Of a stretch of 64,000 bases of DNA, positions 7,812 to 21,300 are shown piece after piece (within the stretch, counting starts at the first letter, position 1; each line of letters opens with the position of its first letter). A program made the translations under genes and the position numbers. The notes under the pieces are model-generated. The model ran no database searches, was not told where the DNA came from, and saw only the letters and a program-made list of their open reading frames with translations. This DNA is from Roseimaritima sediminicola. GTDB lineage: Bacteria; Planctomycetota; Planctomycetia; Pirellulales; Pirellulaceae. The stretch lies in contig NZ_WIAD01000021.1 of NCBI RefSeq assembly GCF_009618275.1, forward strand, positions 1 through 64,000. Reading direction: 5' to 3'.

Positions 7812-9155
7812 CTAGGCGGCGAAGAGTTTGAGGGTGTCCTCGGCGACGGAATCGTCGATCAGGGCGACGACGACGTCGCCGGGCAGCAGTTGATCGGTCG
7901 CTTTGGGGACCTTCACAAAACCGTCGCGTTCGATGGCCGCGACCAGGCAGTGGCCCGAGAGCGGCAGGTCGCACAGCGGTTTGCCGCTGACCGGAGCTCC
8001 GTCCAAGATCTCCAGTTCGTACACTTCGATCGACCCGTGCGGCAGTTTGGTGTGGCTGATCACGGCGCCTTCGTGCAGGTGGCCGAGGATCTGCCGGGCG
8101 GCGACGTCGCGATCGCTGACCGCCAAGTCGATCCCCAGTTTTTCGACGACGTTGGCGTAATCGGCTCGGCCGACGACCGAGAGCACGTGTTTGGCACCCA
8201 GCTCGCGAGCTTCGACGCAGGCCATGATGTTGTTTTCGTCGTTGCCGGTGCAGGCGACAAACCAGTCGGCTTTGCCCGCTCCTTCATCTTCCAGGATCAT
8301 CCGCCGGTTGGCGCTGGCGTGCAGCAGCGTGACGTGTTTCAGCTGGGTGCTGAGGTACTCACAGCGATCGCCGTCCTTTTCCAGCATGATGATGTGGTAG
8401 TGGTCCTCGCCCAGCGACTGAGCGAGGTGGTAGCCGGTTTCGCCGCCACCGGCGATCATCACGACTTCCTTGCGCTGAAAACGTTTGTCGCGGGCGAACA
8501 AGCCGCGGGCGTCGACCACGTCGCCGTGCGTACCGAGCAAACTGATCTGGTCACCGGCTCGCGGTTCATCACCGGCGCTGGCGATCCACATCCGGTCCTC
8601 GCGAAGGATCGAACCGACGCGAACGCCGCTGGGCAGTTTCAGATCGCTCAGCTTGGTGCCGGCCGCCGGCGCCGCCGCGTCGACTTTCAGGTCGTAGACG
8701 ACCAGTTGGCCGCGCGCGAAGTTTTCCAGCGGGATGGCGTCGGGGTTGCGGATGGTGCGCGCCAGTTCGGTGGCCGACAATTGTTCCAGACTGAGCAGCC
8801 GGTCGATTCCGAAGTGACGCTGGTAGTCGAAGGTGCTGAGGTCGCGCAGGGCCGGTGCGTAGACGCGGGCGACCGAGCGGCGGGCGCCCAACGCCTTGGC
8901 CATGCTGGCCGCCACGATGTTGACTTCGTCGTCGCCGGTCAGCGCCAAGCAGATGTCCGAGGCCGCCACGCCGCACTGAAACAACACGGTGCTCTGCGCG
9001 CCGTTGCCCTGGATCGCGCGAACGTCCAGTTCGGCGTTGATGCGGCGAACGTTCTCGGCGTCCAGGTCGACTACGGTCACGCTGTGGCGGCGGCGGCACA
9101 ACAGGTCGGCCACCCAGGTTCCCACCGTGCCGGCCCCCAAGATCATCACGTGCAT
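7812..9155 (-). CDS. trkA: Trk potassium uptake regulator TrkA
   Basis: 447 residues with the classic duplicated layout RCK_N-RCK_C-RCK_N-RCK_C. The first Rossmann motif is GAGTVG at residues 7-12 with an acidic D30 ending strand 2; the second is GGGETG at 236-241. Peripheral cytoplasmic NAD(H)/nucleotide-binding subunit that gates TrkH/TrkG K+ channels. No channel subunit is visible in the window. The ATG overlaps the TGA of the preceding small membrane protein (ATGA), so translation is probably coupled within the operon starting at 10101. Length and architecture are normal. Confidence 0.95.
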   Translation of the reverse strand: MHVMILGAGTVGTWVADLLCRRRHSVTVVDLDAENVRRINAELDVRAIQGNGAQSTVLFQCGVAASDICLALTGDDEVNIVAASMAKALGARRSVARVYAPALRDLSTFDYQRHFGIDRLLSLEQLSATELARTIRNPDAIPLENFARGQLVVYDLKVDAAAPAAGTKLSDLKLPSGVRVGSILREDRMWIASAGDEPRAGDQISLLGTHGDVVDARGLFARDKRFQRKEVVMIAGGGETGYHLAQSLGEDHYHIIMLEKDGDRCEYLSTQLKHVTLLHASANRRMILEDEGAGKADWFVACTGNDENNIMACVEARELGAKHVLSVVGRADYANVVEKLGIDLAVSDRDVAARQILGHLHEGAVISHTKLPHGSIEVYELEILDGAPVSGKPLCDLPLSGHCLVAAIERDGFVKVPKATDQLLPGDVVVALIDDSVAEDTLKLFAA

Positions 9156-9349
9156 CAGGACACCAAATACCCCACGCCCCAGAGGATCAAAAAGATGATC
9201 CCCATGAAGCTGGTGATCCAGTAAGCGGTGTAGGCGGCGTGTCTGAACACCAGGCTCATGTCCTCGTGCCGGGTCGCTCCGTAGACCAGCGAAATCGCTA
9301 CCAACAGCGGCAGGTAGTACAGCAGATAGGTCGGAGAAATCGGGATCAC
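9155..9349 (-). CDS. Small two-TM membrane protein between DUF6677 gene and trkA
   Basis: 64 residues starting with GTG at 9349. It has two hydrophobic segments (LLYYLPLLVAISLVYGA; ITSFMGIIFLILWGVGYLV) joined by a short polar loop (TRHEDMSLVFRHA). Both ends are overlapped: its GTG overlaps the TGA of the upstream DUF6677 gene and its TGA overlaps the trkA ATG. Such tight packing supports a real gene made in step with both neighbours. Function unknown; a small partner of a transport or ion-homeostasis complex is possible by context only. Confidence 0.8.
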   Translation of the reverse strand: MIPISPTYLLYYLPLLVAISLVYGATRHEDMSLVFRHAAYTAYWITSFMGIIFLILWGVGYLVS

Positions 9350-10101
9350 TTCGAAGCCTTTGAGCGTGCCGGTGCGGTTGTTTTGCCTGCAGGCGTTTTG
9401 CCTGTGGACGTTTTGCCTGTGGACGTTTTGCCTGAATCCGGTTTGCCAGCGTTGCGTTTGCCCGAGGTTTTGGGCGGCGCAGCGTCCGCGGGCTTGTCGT
9501 CCTCGTCGTCGTCCTCGGTCTTCTTTTTGCGGCCGCTGATCGGGATCGACAGGGGGCCGGAGAAGGCGTCGTAGATAACCAGGATGTTCAACAGGCCCGC
9601 GATCATCGTGTACCAGGTGCCCATTTCGTACCCCGCGCCATGGCGGGCGTACCAGGCGGAAACCTCGTCGGCCTCCTGCTCGCGGACCGGCCGGCGGGGC
9701 GGCGCCATCACGCCGCCGAACAGCGGTTCCCAGCTGGCTGGCGTGCGATATCCCGAGACTCTGCCCGCGACGTCCCGATCGACAATCGTGGCCTGCTTCA
9801 TCCGCCAGCCCTCGACCAGGGCCGGCAGGGCGGGCACGCCCACGCCCAGCTGGCAGACGTAGTGCCAGCGGCGGTCCCCGGGGATCCAGGATGCGTACAC
9901 GACGTGGGCCCCGCCGATCGCAAAGCCGACCAGGTAGGTGAACAAAATGCACACCATGTAAAGGCCCCCCTTGGCGTAGCGTCCCTGGTACAAATGTCCC
10001 GCGCCGGGCAGCAGCCAAGCCAGGAGAGCAGCCAGCGAACGGTTGCGGAGATCGATCTTGATCCCGTCAACTTCGATCTGACTGGGGTCGGTCGTGGGCA
10101 T
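9346..10101 (-). CDS. DUF6677-like membrane protein
   Basis: 251 residues. The N-terminal half begins RSLAALLAWLLPGAGHLYQGRYAKGGLY, the TM2-like 'GxGHxYxGR' arrangement of DUF6677/TM2-type proteins, with about three or four membrane segments. The C-terminal 50 residues are Lys/Asp-rich, first an acidic stretch (EDDDEDDK) and then imperfect (S/T)GKT repeats encoded by a short near-repeat in the DNA (about 9380-9440). It heads an operon with the 64-residue membrane protein and trkA. Role unknown; family assignment is by pattern and moderately sure. Confidence 0.8.
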   Translation of the reverse strand: MPTTDPSQIEVDGIKIDLRNRSLAALLAWLLPGAGHLYQGRYAKGGLYMVCILFTYLVGFAIGGAHVVYASWIPGDRRWHYVCQLGVGVPALPALVEGWRMKQATIVDRDVAGRVSGYRTPASWEPLFGGVMAPPRRPVREQEADEVSAWYARHGAGYEMGTWYTMIAGLLNILVIYDAFSGPLSIPISGRKKKTEDDDEDDKPADAAPPKTSGKRNAGKPDSGKTSTGKTSTGKTPAGKTTAPARSKASK

Positions 10102-10430
10102 GGTTCGGGGGTTCCAGTCGCGGTGGCAGAGGCAAGGAGCCGAAGTGCGGCAGAGCAGGCGAAACGGTCAGGGCGGAGGAAGACGGCGTTCAATCTTAGC
10201 GATTGGCCGTATTCAAGCTAGACGCAGTCAAAATCCGCGAGGTGCTGGGGTCCGAGCTGGCGCCGCAGCGCACCGAGCAAAAATTCCCTAAAAGCTCGAC
10301 TCCAGCGGCCGCCGGCCAGCGTTTCGGTAGGTTAAGCTATTCGCCGCCCGCGTGGCCAGATTGGATGCTGCCAACGAAAAACGTGGCTCCGGCTTCCAGT
10401 CCGTGCTGCTCCACCTCCGTTTCCAGGCCG
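10102..10430. other. Intergenic region between divergent DUF6677 and EEP genes
   Basis: About 330 bp expected to hold two divergent promoters. The only coding-like stretch is a minus-strand 34-codon frame (10337-10441) running antisense across the start of the next gene; its reality is uncertain. No clear terminator or operator. Confidence 0.4.
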
Positions 10431-11498
10431 ATGAACCACATGGCAAACTCGCCCATCGACCCAGCCGAAACGCTTGCCACGCCCGAGGGCCGCCCGGGCC
10501 GGGTGTTTGTCCAGGACCTGCTGGACGGCCTGGCACGGCTGGCCGTCCTGGCGCTGGTGGCCGCGGCCGTGCTGCAGCGGCTGCGCGGCCTGCACTGGGC
10601 GGCGGATCTGACCACCCACATGCAGGCCCATCTGTTGCTCGCCGCGGTGGCCGTCACGCTGTACTACCTGTGGGCTCGTCGCTGGGCGTGGCTGACGCTG
10701 GCGCTTGCCCTGGTGCTGTTGGGCGCCCTGACGGTACGTCCCTGGCAGTTCTGGATGGGGCCCGCCGAGCCGCCGCTGGCCGCGGCGGCCGAAGCCGCGC
10801 CGACCGACGGTGTGCGGCCGCTGCGGATCCTGGTTTGGAACGCGTTTGTGCACAATCCCGATCCGCAGTCGCTGGTCCGCTTCGTCGCCCGGCGGGATGC
10901 CGACGTGGTGGCGATCTTGGAGTGGACGCCGGCGTTGGGGCGCGAGCTGGATGGGCTGCGGCAATCGCATCCCCACCACCGGGAAGTTCCCTTTGGTGGA
11001 GCGTTTGGGATCGCCATGTATTCGCGCATCCCCGGCGCCATCGAGGCGGTGACGATACCGGGGCCGGTGCCCGCGCTGCGTTTCCGGCCGCAGGACCCGC
11101 GGTTGCCGGTCGACTTGTGGGCGGTGCACACCCTGCCGCCAACCGGTCGCGAGTACCAGGCCATCCGCGACGAACAACTGCGATGGTTGGGGACCCACCT
11201 CCGCGAAGGGACGCAGCGGATGCCGATCCTGGGCGGGGATCTGAATATCACGCCCTGGGCCGATCAGTACCAGCGTCTGCTCGGCGAAGCGGATTTGGTC
11301 GATTCGCAGGCCGGTTTCGGGTACCACGCGACCTGGCCGAACCGATTGGGGCGGTTTGGCATTCCCATCGACCACGTCGCGGTCGATCGCCACATCGAGG
11401 TTACCGCCCGCAGCGTCCACTTCGCCTCGCCGGGATCCGATCACGCGGCCGTTTGGATCGAGTTGGCGGTGAGTGGTCGTAGTGGCATAGGCTTCTAG
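10431..11498 (+). CDS. Membrane-anchored endonuclease/exonuclease/phosphatase (EEP) family protein
   Basis: About 355 residues. Three hydrophobic N-terminal segments (LARLAVLALVAAAVLQ; LLLAAVAVTLYYLWA; LTLALALVLLGALTV) precede an EEP fold with the family motifs in order: LVWNAF (Asn), AILEWTP (metal-binding Glu), GGDLNITPW (Asp/Asn), IDHVAV and SDHAAVW (His). The family contains nucleases and phospho- or lipid phosphatases; catalytic residues are present but the substrate cannot be named. ATG at 10431 or 10440 are equally possible starts. The last codons and stop lie inside the repeat that begins at 11481. Confidence 0.88.
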   Translation: MNHMANSPIDPAETLATPEGRPGRVFVQDLLDGLARLAVLALVAAAVLQRLRGLHWAADLTTHMQAHLLLAAVAVTLYYLWARRWAWLTLALALVLLGALTVRPWQFWMGPAEPPLAAAAEAAPTDGVRPLRILVWNAFVHNPDPQSLVRFVARRDADVVAILEWTPALGRELDGLRQSHPHHREVPFGGAFGIAMYSRIPGAIEAVTIPGPVPALRFRPQDPRLPVDLWAVHTLPPTGREYQAIRDEQLRWLGTHLREGTQRMPILGGDLNITPWADQYQRLLGEADLVDSQAGFGYHATWPNRLGRFGIPIDHVAVDRHIEVTARSVHFASPGSDHAAVWIELAVSGRSGIGF

Positions 11499-11612
11499 CC
11501 TGTGAAAGTAGCACGGCTGTCTCAGCCGTGAACAAACTGCCTCTCGGCTGGGGACAGCCGAGCTACTTTGTGCTGCCTCTCGGCTGGGACAGCCGAGCTG
11601 CTTTATGCCACT
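11481..11612. repeat. Inverted repeat element (AGTGGCATA...TATGCCACT) with internal hairpins
   Basis: Terminal AGTGGCATA (11481-11489) and TATGCCACT (11604-11612) are inverted. Inside are three hairpins of the AGCACGGCTGTCTCAGCCGTG and CTCGGCTGGGACAGCCGAG type. It lies between the convergent EEP and recJ genes and supplies the EEP stop codon. Its first unit (GTGGCATAGGCTTC-AGCCTGTG) recurs as a 41-bp tandem pair at 36614-36690. Confidence 0.8.
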
Positions 11613-11619
11613 GGGTTCT

Positions 11620-13380
11620 TTAGACGGGGCTGGGGGTGAGGGCGGGGCGCCAGTCGACGAGGTGGAATTCGACGTTGCACTGACCGCGGAACTCGTTGAT
11701 CACCGGCCGGTAGACGATATCCATCGGGCCCTCGTGGGCGTTCAATTCTTCGCACCATTCGCCGTGGCCAAACGCGACGCCGCGGACGGTGATCCCGTCC
11801 TGCACGATGCGGAGGGTCAGGTGGCGGTCGCCGCCGCCCATCTTGCGAGACGGTTCGGCCAGCCGCACGTTGCGGGCGCACAGGATGGGCCGCGGATTGC
11901 CTTCGCCGAAAGGCGCCAGTTGTTCGATCTGGCGGACGGTCTGGTGCGTCAATTGACCGAGGCCCGCTTCGGCGTCGACTTTGATTTCGATGCCGGCATC
12001 GTCATCGGCCACCTGGTTGGCGACCGCTTCGCAGAAGTCCTCGCGAAACGCGTCCAGTTCCGCTTCGTGCAGGGTCAGTCCGGCGGCCGCACGGTGGCCT
12101 CCGAATTTGACCAGCCGATGTTCGCACTCGCCGAGGGCGCGGTGCAGGTCGACGGAGCGTGAACCGGCTCGGCCCGATCCCGTGGCCGGCCGGCCGCTGA
12201 CCGGATCCAGCGAGAGGATCAGCACGGGCCGGCCGTACTTCTCGGCCAATCGTCCGGCGACCACACCGATCACGCCCAGGTGCCAGCCCGTTCCGGCCAG
12301 CACCAGGGCCGGGTCGGATTCCGGATCGAACTCCTCTTTGGCTTGCTTCTGGGCGGCCAGGTAGACGCTGCGTTCAAGGCTGACGCGGTTGCTGTTCAAC
12401 TGGTCCAGGTACTCGGCCAATTGGACCGAGCGGTTGTTGTCGCGGACGGTCAGCAGTTCCACGCCCAGTTGGGCTTGGCCCAGTCGGCCGGCGGCGTTCA
12501 GCCGCGGTGCGAGCGAGAAGGCGATGTCTTCGCTTTGCAGCCGGCTGCGTTGGTCGACTTTGGTCAGCCGCATTAACTGTGACAGACCCAGCGTGGGCTG
12601 GGCCTGCAGGCTCTTCAGTCCGTGGGTGACCAGAATGCGGTTCTCATCGACCAACGGTACGACGTCCGCCACGGTGCCGATCGCCGCCAGCGAGAGGGCC
12701 TGCAGCAGGTAGGTCCGCAGCGAATCGGTCACCCGTTTGGATTCGCAGATTTCCTGACACAGGGCCCAGGCCAGTTTGAAAGCGACGCCGGCGCCGCACA
12801 GTTCGCCAAACGGGTAGCTCGATCCGGGCAGCCGCGGGTGCACGATCGCGTCGGCTTCGGGCAGCGAGCCGTCGATGCGGTGATGATCCGTGATCACCAG
12901 CTGCATGCCCAGCGATCGGCACAGTTTGGCCTCTTCACAGCTGCCGACGCCACAGTCGACGGTGATGACCAGCCGTTTGCCGCGCTCGGCCAGCTTCTGC
13001 AGGGCCTCACCGCTGAGGCCGTAACCCTCTTCGAGGCGATTGGGCACGTAGTAGCTGACGTCCGCGCCCATCAGCGTCAGGCCGCTGTAGAGGATTGCGG
13101 CGGAGGTCATGCCGTCGGCGTCGTAATCGCCGTAGATGACGATCGGTTGCTTGCTGCGGATTGCCGGAGCGATCGTGGCGACGGCCGCTTCCACGCCCGG
13201 CAGTTCCAGCGGATCGCGCAGGTCCGACAGTTTGGCGTGGAGGAATTTCTTTACCGTCTCGGCATCGTACACCCCGCGGCTGACCAGCAGCTGGGCGACG
13301 ACGTCGGGAATGCGAGCTTGACGGACCAGCCGCTGGACCACCGAATGGTCCTGCGGCAGTAATCTCCAACGTTTCTGCAT
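11620..13380 (-). CDS. recJ: Single-stranded-DNA-specific 5'-3' exonuclease RecJ
   Basis: 586 residues, full length. DHH phosphoesterase motifs are intact: YGDYDADG at residues 83-90 (metal-binding Asp), D142 in VITVDCG, and DHH at 165-167. The DHHA1 part has GWHLGVIGVVAGRLAE and the late KFGGHRAAAG motif. A C-terminal OB-like domain follows (PFGEGNPRPIL...). It degrades single-stranded DNA 5'-3' in the RecF pathway, mismatch repair and fork processing. It lies 25 bp downstream of rpmG on the same strand, so the two are probably co-transcribed. Confidence 0.96.
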   Translation of the reverse strand: MQKRWRLLPQDHSVVQRLVRQARIPDVVAQLLVSRGVYDAETVKKFLHAKLSDLRDPLELPGVEAAVATIAPAIRSKQPIVIYGDYDADGMTSAAILYSGLTLMGADVSYYVPNRLEEGYGLSGEALQKLAERGKRLVITVDCGVGSCEEAKLCRSLGMQLVITDHHRIDGSLPEADAIVHPRLPGSSYPFGELCGAGVAFKLAWALCQEICESKRVTDSLRTYLLQALSLAAIGTVADVVPLVDENRILVTHGLKSLQAQPTLGLSQLMRLTKVDQRSRLQSEDIAFSLAPRLNAAGRLGQAQLGVELLTVRDNNRSVQLAEYLDQLNSNRVSLERSVYLAAQKQAKEEFDPESDPALVLAGTGWHLGVIGVVAGRLAEKYGRPVLILSLDPVSGRPATGSGRAGSRSVDLHRALGECEHRLVKFGGHRAAAGLTLHEAELDAFREDFCEAVANQVADDDAGIEIKVDAEAGLGQLTHQTVRQIEQLAPFGEGNPRPILCARNVRLAEPSRKMGGGDRHLTLRIVQDGITVRGVAFGHGEWCEELNAHEGPMDIVYRPVINEFRGQCNVEFHLVDWRPALTPSPV

Positions 13381-13405
13381 ACTCGCATCCTTGCCTGGAA
13401 ACTAA

Positions 13406-13570
13406 TTATTTCTTCTTTTCGACGTGCCAGGTGTGCTTGCGAACGCGCGGGCAGTACTTCTTCAGACGCAGTTTTTCGCCGCCGGGTTTGCGGCGCAGCG
13501 TGTAGTTGTAGTCGCCGGTTTCTTCGCAAGCCAGGAAGACGGTTTCGGCTTTTTTCTTGCTCTTGGCCAT
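13406..13570 (-). CDS. rpmG: Ribosomal protein bL33
   Basis: 54 residues starting ATG at 13570: [17 protein letters not shown], then [11 protein letters not shown] and [18 protein letters not shown]. It has the small basic bL33 pattern, including LACEE and the KKYCP...RKHT end; of the zinc-binding CxxC pairs only single cysteines remain (C15, C40), so it is the zinc-free form. Part of the large ribosomal subunit near the E site. Probably co-transcribed with recJ. Confidence 0.93.
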   Translation of the reverse strand: MAKSKKKAETVFLACEETGDYNYTLRRKPGGEKLRLKKYCPRVRKHTWHVEKKK

Positions 13571-13864
13571 CAGAGGCACTCCCAGTGTGTGGTTATGGTA
13601 TCAGGCCGCCAAGGGAACGGCGCAGCGGCAAAATCGGTTTTCGAGCCCCGGATTATGCAATAACCCCCGCCTTGCAGGCAAGACCCGAAGGAAGGGGGAG
13701 GATTGCAAACTGGAAAATGAACCCTGCAAATTTGGAATCAAGGATCTGAGATTCGAGATTTGGTGACTCCGGGGGAATCGATGTAGGGCGTGCGAAGCTC
13801 GGGCGCAGCAGCCACGGCAGTGGCGACATGCGGTAGCCCCAGACGCGAGCGTGGGGTGTCGCCC
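13571..13864. other. Spacer with repeat fragments between icd and rpmG
   Basis: About 294 bp, no gene. It contains a fragment of the compound element (GAGATTTGGTGACTCCGG...GAATCGATGTAGG, about 13752-13790) and a hairpin repeat at 13808-13860. The rpmG promoter should lie near 13580-13680. Confidence 0.5.
13808..13860. repeat. Hairpin repeat, 'GCAGCCAC...GTGGCGACA...GTAGCC' family
   Basis: GCAGCCAC and GTGGCGACATG precede GTAGCCCCAGACGCGAGCGTGGGG, where CCCCA and TGGGG pair around a GCGA-containing loop. A second copy lies at 54626-54677 with a different stem (CCATGGG/CCCATGG) around the same GCGA. It lies just past the icd stop codon. Confidence 0.65.
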
Positions 13865-18504
<4,640 letters not shown>

Positions 18505-18955
18505 AAGCCCGAGCCGCACGCGCTGGCGCCGCGTCAACATTTAATACTAGGGCCTGGCCGGAGCTGAAGTCGCCAGACTTTGGACCTTTTCGTCACCAAG
18601 TAACCGGGGCGTTCGCCCAAACGGCTCACCTGAGCGATGCGTTTTCGAATAAATCAATAGGCCGCGAGCGTCGAGGTTCGCGAGCATGCCCCAATGTCCT
18701 TCGGTTCACAGCGACCGCAAGGCCAGTCCGAAGGACGACACAGCCCCTGCCGGCGGTGTCAACCGCCGAGCCACGTCTCACCACGGCTAGCGCCCAATGC
18801 CACTTCCTTTGTAGCGGAACGGCGCGAGCCGTCCGGTTTTGCGGTGCGAACCTTCACACACCGGGCGGCTTGCGCCGCTCCGCTAACGCTTCAATCGCAA
18901 GCGATGGTGAAAGTAGATGGCATTGGGCTTGCGCCGTCGGCTGGCGGGTGTCGGC
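18505..18955. other. Repeat-rich spacer between zinc-ribbon pair and AAA ATPase
   Basis: About 450 bp without a gene. It holds GAAGTCGCCAGACTTTGG (18565-18583), a partial copy of the hairpin family found complete at 55256-55349 (here 18603-18656), and an inverted pair, GTAGCGGAACGGCGCGAGC with GGCTTGCGCCGCTCCGCTA (about 18811-18889). Both flanking genes end here, so it is a convergent 3' region. Confidence 0.6.
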
Positions 18956-19783
18956 TTAGGGCGTGACGGTGACCAGTTCTTGGTGGACGCCTTCGACGTG
19001 GGGCGTTTCGATGCGGTCGAGCTCTTCGGCGTAGCCGACCATCAAGGCCAGGTCGGCCAGGCGGTTGATGCGGCGCGGAATCCCGCCGCTGCGAACGTGC
19101 AGCGTTTCGATCGCTTCGCTGGTGAAGATTCTTTGGGCATCGCCGCCGGCGACCTGGATGCGATGTTGGACGTAGCCGGCGGTCTGTTCGGCCGTCATCC
19201 GGCTGAGCATGCATTTGACGTTCATCCGTTCGTCCAGAGCACGGTTCCGCTCGATCACGCTGAGCAACGTTGCGTGCCCGACCAGGACCAGCGTCCAGGC
19301 GGCTTCGGCCCGGGCCTGGCTGCGCTGCAGGTTCAGCAGCAGCCGCAGGGTTTCCAGTTGCTCCGGCGCCATCAACAGATGGGCTTCATCGACGATCAAC
19401 ACGGCGTGGCGGCCGGCTTCGACGTTGTCGGCAAAGAAGCTGTCCAGGCGGCGGAGGGCCGTCCGCGGCGTTTCGTCATTCGGGCCGGTCGTCCCGGTCA
19501 GCTCGTCGGTCACGTACCCCAGCAGTTGATCTCCGCTGAGCTGTGGAAAGGCCAGGCGGGCGACCGGCATGAACGGCTCGGGCAGCTGGCTGGCCAGGGC
19601 GTCGACGATCAACGATTTACCGATCCCGCTGTCGCCACACATGGCGACCGCCGCGCGGCGGTTCTCGACCGCATAACGCAGCTTCAGCAGCGCCGTCTGG
19701 TGGACTTCCGACGGGTAGTAGTACTGCGGATCGCTCCAGTTCTCGAACGGCCGCGCGGTCAGATTCCAGTGGCTTTCGTACAT
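18956..19783 (-). CDS. ExeA-like AAA ATPase (exopolysaccharide/secretion type)
   Basis: 275 residues. Opens MYESHWNLTARPFENWSDPQY, the typical start of ExeA/XrtA-associated secretion ATPases. Walker A is GDSGIGKS at residues 50-57, Walker B VLIVDEAH at 128-135; sensor-type VGHATL and the GGIPRRINRLAD motif follow. It is probably a cytoplasmic ATPase powering or regulating envelope export. Last gene of a three-gene minus-strand set (23049 to 18956) with a CpsD-like ATPase and a membrane protein, a grouping like exopolysaccharide loci, though no glycosyltransferase or exosortase is in view. Confidence 0.88.
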   Translation of the reverse strand: MYESHWNLTARPFENWSDPQYYYPSEVHQTALLKLRYAVENRRAAVAMCGDSGIGKSLIVDALASQLPEPFMPVARLAFPQLSGDQLLGYVTDELTGTTGPNDETPRTALRRLDSFFADNVEAGRHAVLIVDEAHLLMAPEQLETLRLLLNLQRSQARAEAAWTLVLVGHATLLSVIERNRALDERMNVKCMLSRMTAEQTAGYVQHRIQVAGGDAQRIFTSEAIETLHVRSGGIPRRINRLADLALMVGYAEELDRIETPHVEGVHQELVTVTP

Positions 19784-19863
19784 CGCACAGGTTCCGAAGG
19801 GATGGTTGATTGACAGGCAACGGGTTTTCAGCAGGCTCGGGGAAGATTCTGAGTTGCCCGCGA

Positions 19864-21213
19864 CTAATCCACAAAATTCTCGGCGATGCCGATCTGGGCG
19901 ATCCCGGCAGCCCGCAGCGTAGCGATGCTGGCCTCCTGGGCGGCTTTGTCGAAGCTGCGCAGGTCGCGGACCAGGATGGCCGATTGGAAGCAGTCGCCGG
20001 GGATCGAACCGCTGGCACAGGGGCCGTCGATCAGGATCAGGTCGAAGTGGCCGCGCAATTGATCGACCGTCCGGTGCAGCTCGTCGGCTTGCGGCGGCAA
20101 ACCGGTGGCCGCCGGGACGATCGGGAACAGCGTCACGCCGTCGCCGATGCTGTGCACGGCGGTTTCGGCCAACGAGACGCCGCCACGGATCGCTTCGGGC
20201 CAACCGAACTCCAGCTCCAGCTGCAGGGCGTCGATCAGCGACGGGTTCTCGCCATCGCCGTCGATCAACGCGACTCGGATGCCGGTCGTCGCCGCAGCGA
20301 GCGCCAGTCCGACGGCCAGGGTCGAACGGCCCGCGCCGCGGCTCGGACTGCTGATCAAGACCGTCTGCATGCCATCGCGGGCTGCTTGCGCCAGGGGCAC
20401 GCCCGCCCCGGTGATCATGCCGCCGCTGGTCAGCAGTTGGTTGATGATCGCCGGAACCTCGAACTCGTCGACTTCCCAGGCCGCCTCGAAGGGCTGTGGC
20501 GCCACCGGCGATGGTTCGGTCGCGGCCGCCGCGAGCATCTCCTCGGCGGCGGGTTGAACAATGTCTTCGATGGTCAGCTCCGCGCTCGGTTCCACGGCCG
20601 GACGCGCGGTCGCCGTCTCCTCGACTTCAACAGCCTCGGCCCGTTCTACTTCGGCCCGTTCTACGTCGGCCCGTTCTACGTCGGCCCGTTCCGCTTCGGC
20701 CCGTTCCGCTTCGGCTAGGGCCTCTTGGACTTGTTCGATCGGGGCACCGGCGGTGGATGCGGGTGCTGCAGCGACTGCCGCCGGAGCCGCGGGGGCGAAA
20801 TCATCGTGCGAGACGGTGATGGGCGGAAAGGCGCTGGCGTCCAGCCGCGAAGCCGGGGCCAGGTGGGGTGCGGGCAGCGGTTCGGCCGCGTCGATCCGCA
20901 GCACCGGTGGCGAGGTGTCGGGTTCGTCCTGCGGCGCGGTCGTGGTGTCGGTGGGAGACACCGGTGGCTGCTGGGGCGGCATCGCCGGAGCCGTTCCCGG
21001 TCGCTGGCCGCGGCGACGTTCGGTGGCGGGACGCGGGGCAGCGGCCGGATGAGCGTTATCGGTGCGGAACAGTTCGTTGTTGGAGGGGTCGATCCAGAAC
21101 GATGACATGCCCATCGCCACCCAGTCCACCACGGCCGGTTCGGGATCGGCCGGGGAGCTTTGCGGACGTTCCTTGGCGAACGCTTTGACAAACGCTTGGT
21201 CAATCTTGCTCAT
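19864..21213 (-). CDS. CpsD/Mrp-like P-loop ATPase with long disordered N-terminus
   Basis: 449 residues. Residues 50-250 are low-complexity Pro/Ala/Glu, including ERA-(E/D)-(A/V) pentads at about 171-193 encoded by 15-bp DNA repeats. The C-terminal 190 residues are a BY-kinase/ParA fold: P-loop SPSRGAGRST (289-298), Walker A' LIDGDGENP (317-325), Walker B LILIDGP (392-398). The usual P-loop lysine before Ser/Thr is Arg296, so ATPase or kinase activity may be altered. No C-terminal tyrosine cluster. Middle gene of the set; likely works with the membrane protein encoded just upstream as a split Wzc/CpsC-CpsD-like pair (inference). Confidence 0.85.
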   Translation of the reverse strand: MSKIDQAFVKAFAKERPQSSPADPEPAVVDWVAMGMSSFWIDPSNNELFRTDNAHPAAAPRPATERRRGQRPGTAPAMPPQQPPVSPTDTTTAPQDEPDTSPPVLRIDAAEPLPAPHLAPASRLDASAFPPITVSHDDFAPAAPAAVAAAPASTAGAPIEQVQEALAEAERAEAERADVERADVERAEVERAEAVEVEETATARPAVEPSAELTIEDIVQPAAEEMLAAAATEPSPVAPQPFEAAWEVDEFEVPAIINQLLTSGGMITGAGVPLAQAARDGMQTVLISSPSRGAGRSTLAVGLALAAATTGIRVALIDGDGENPSLIDALQLELEFGWPEAIRGGVSLAETAVHSIGDGVTLFPIVPAATGLPPQADELHRTVDQLRGHFDLILIDGPCASGSIPGDCFQSAILVRDLRSFDKAAQEASIATLRAAGIAQIGIAENFVD

Positions 21214-21300
21214 CGATTCATCGTCCTGTCCGTGGAATGCCCGCCTGGATTCAGACGGCCCTCTGCTGGGAGCCGGCAATGCGTTGCTTCCGGCGACGCG

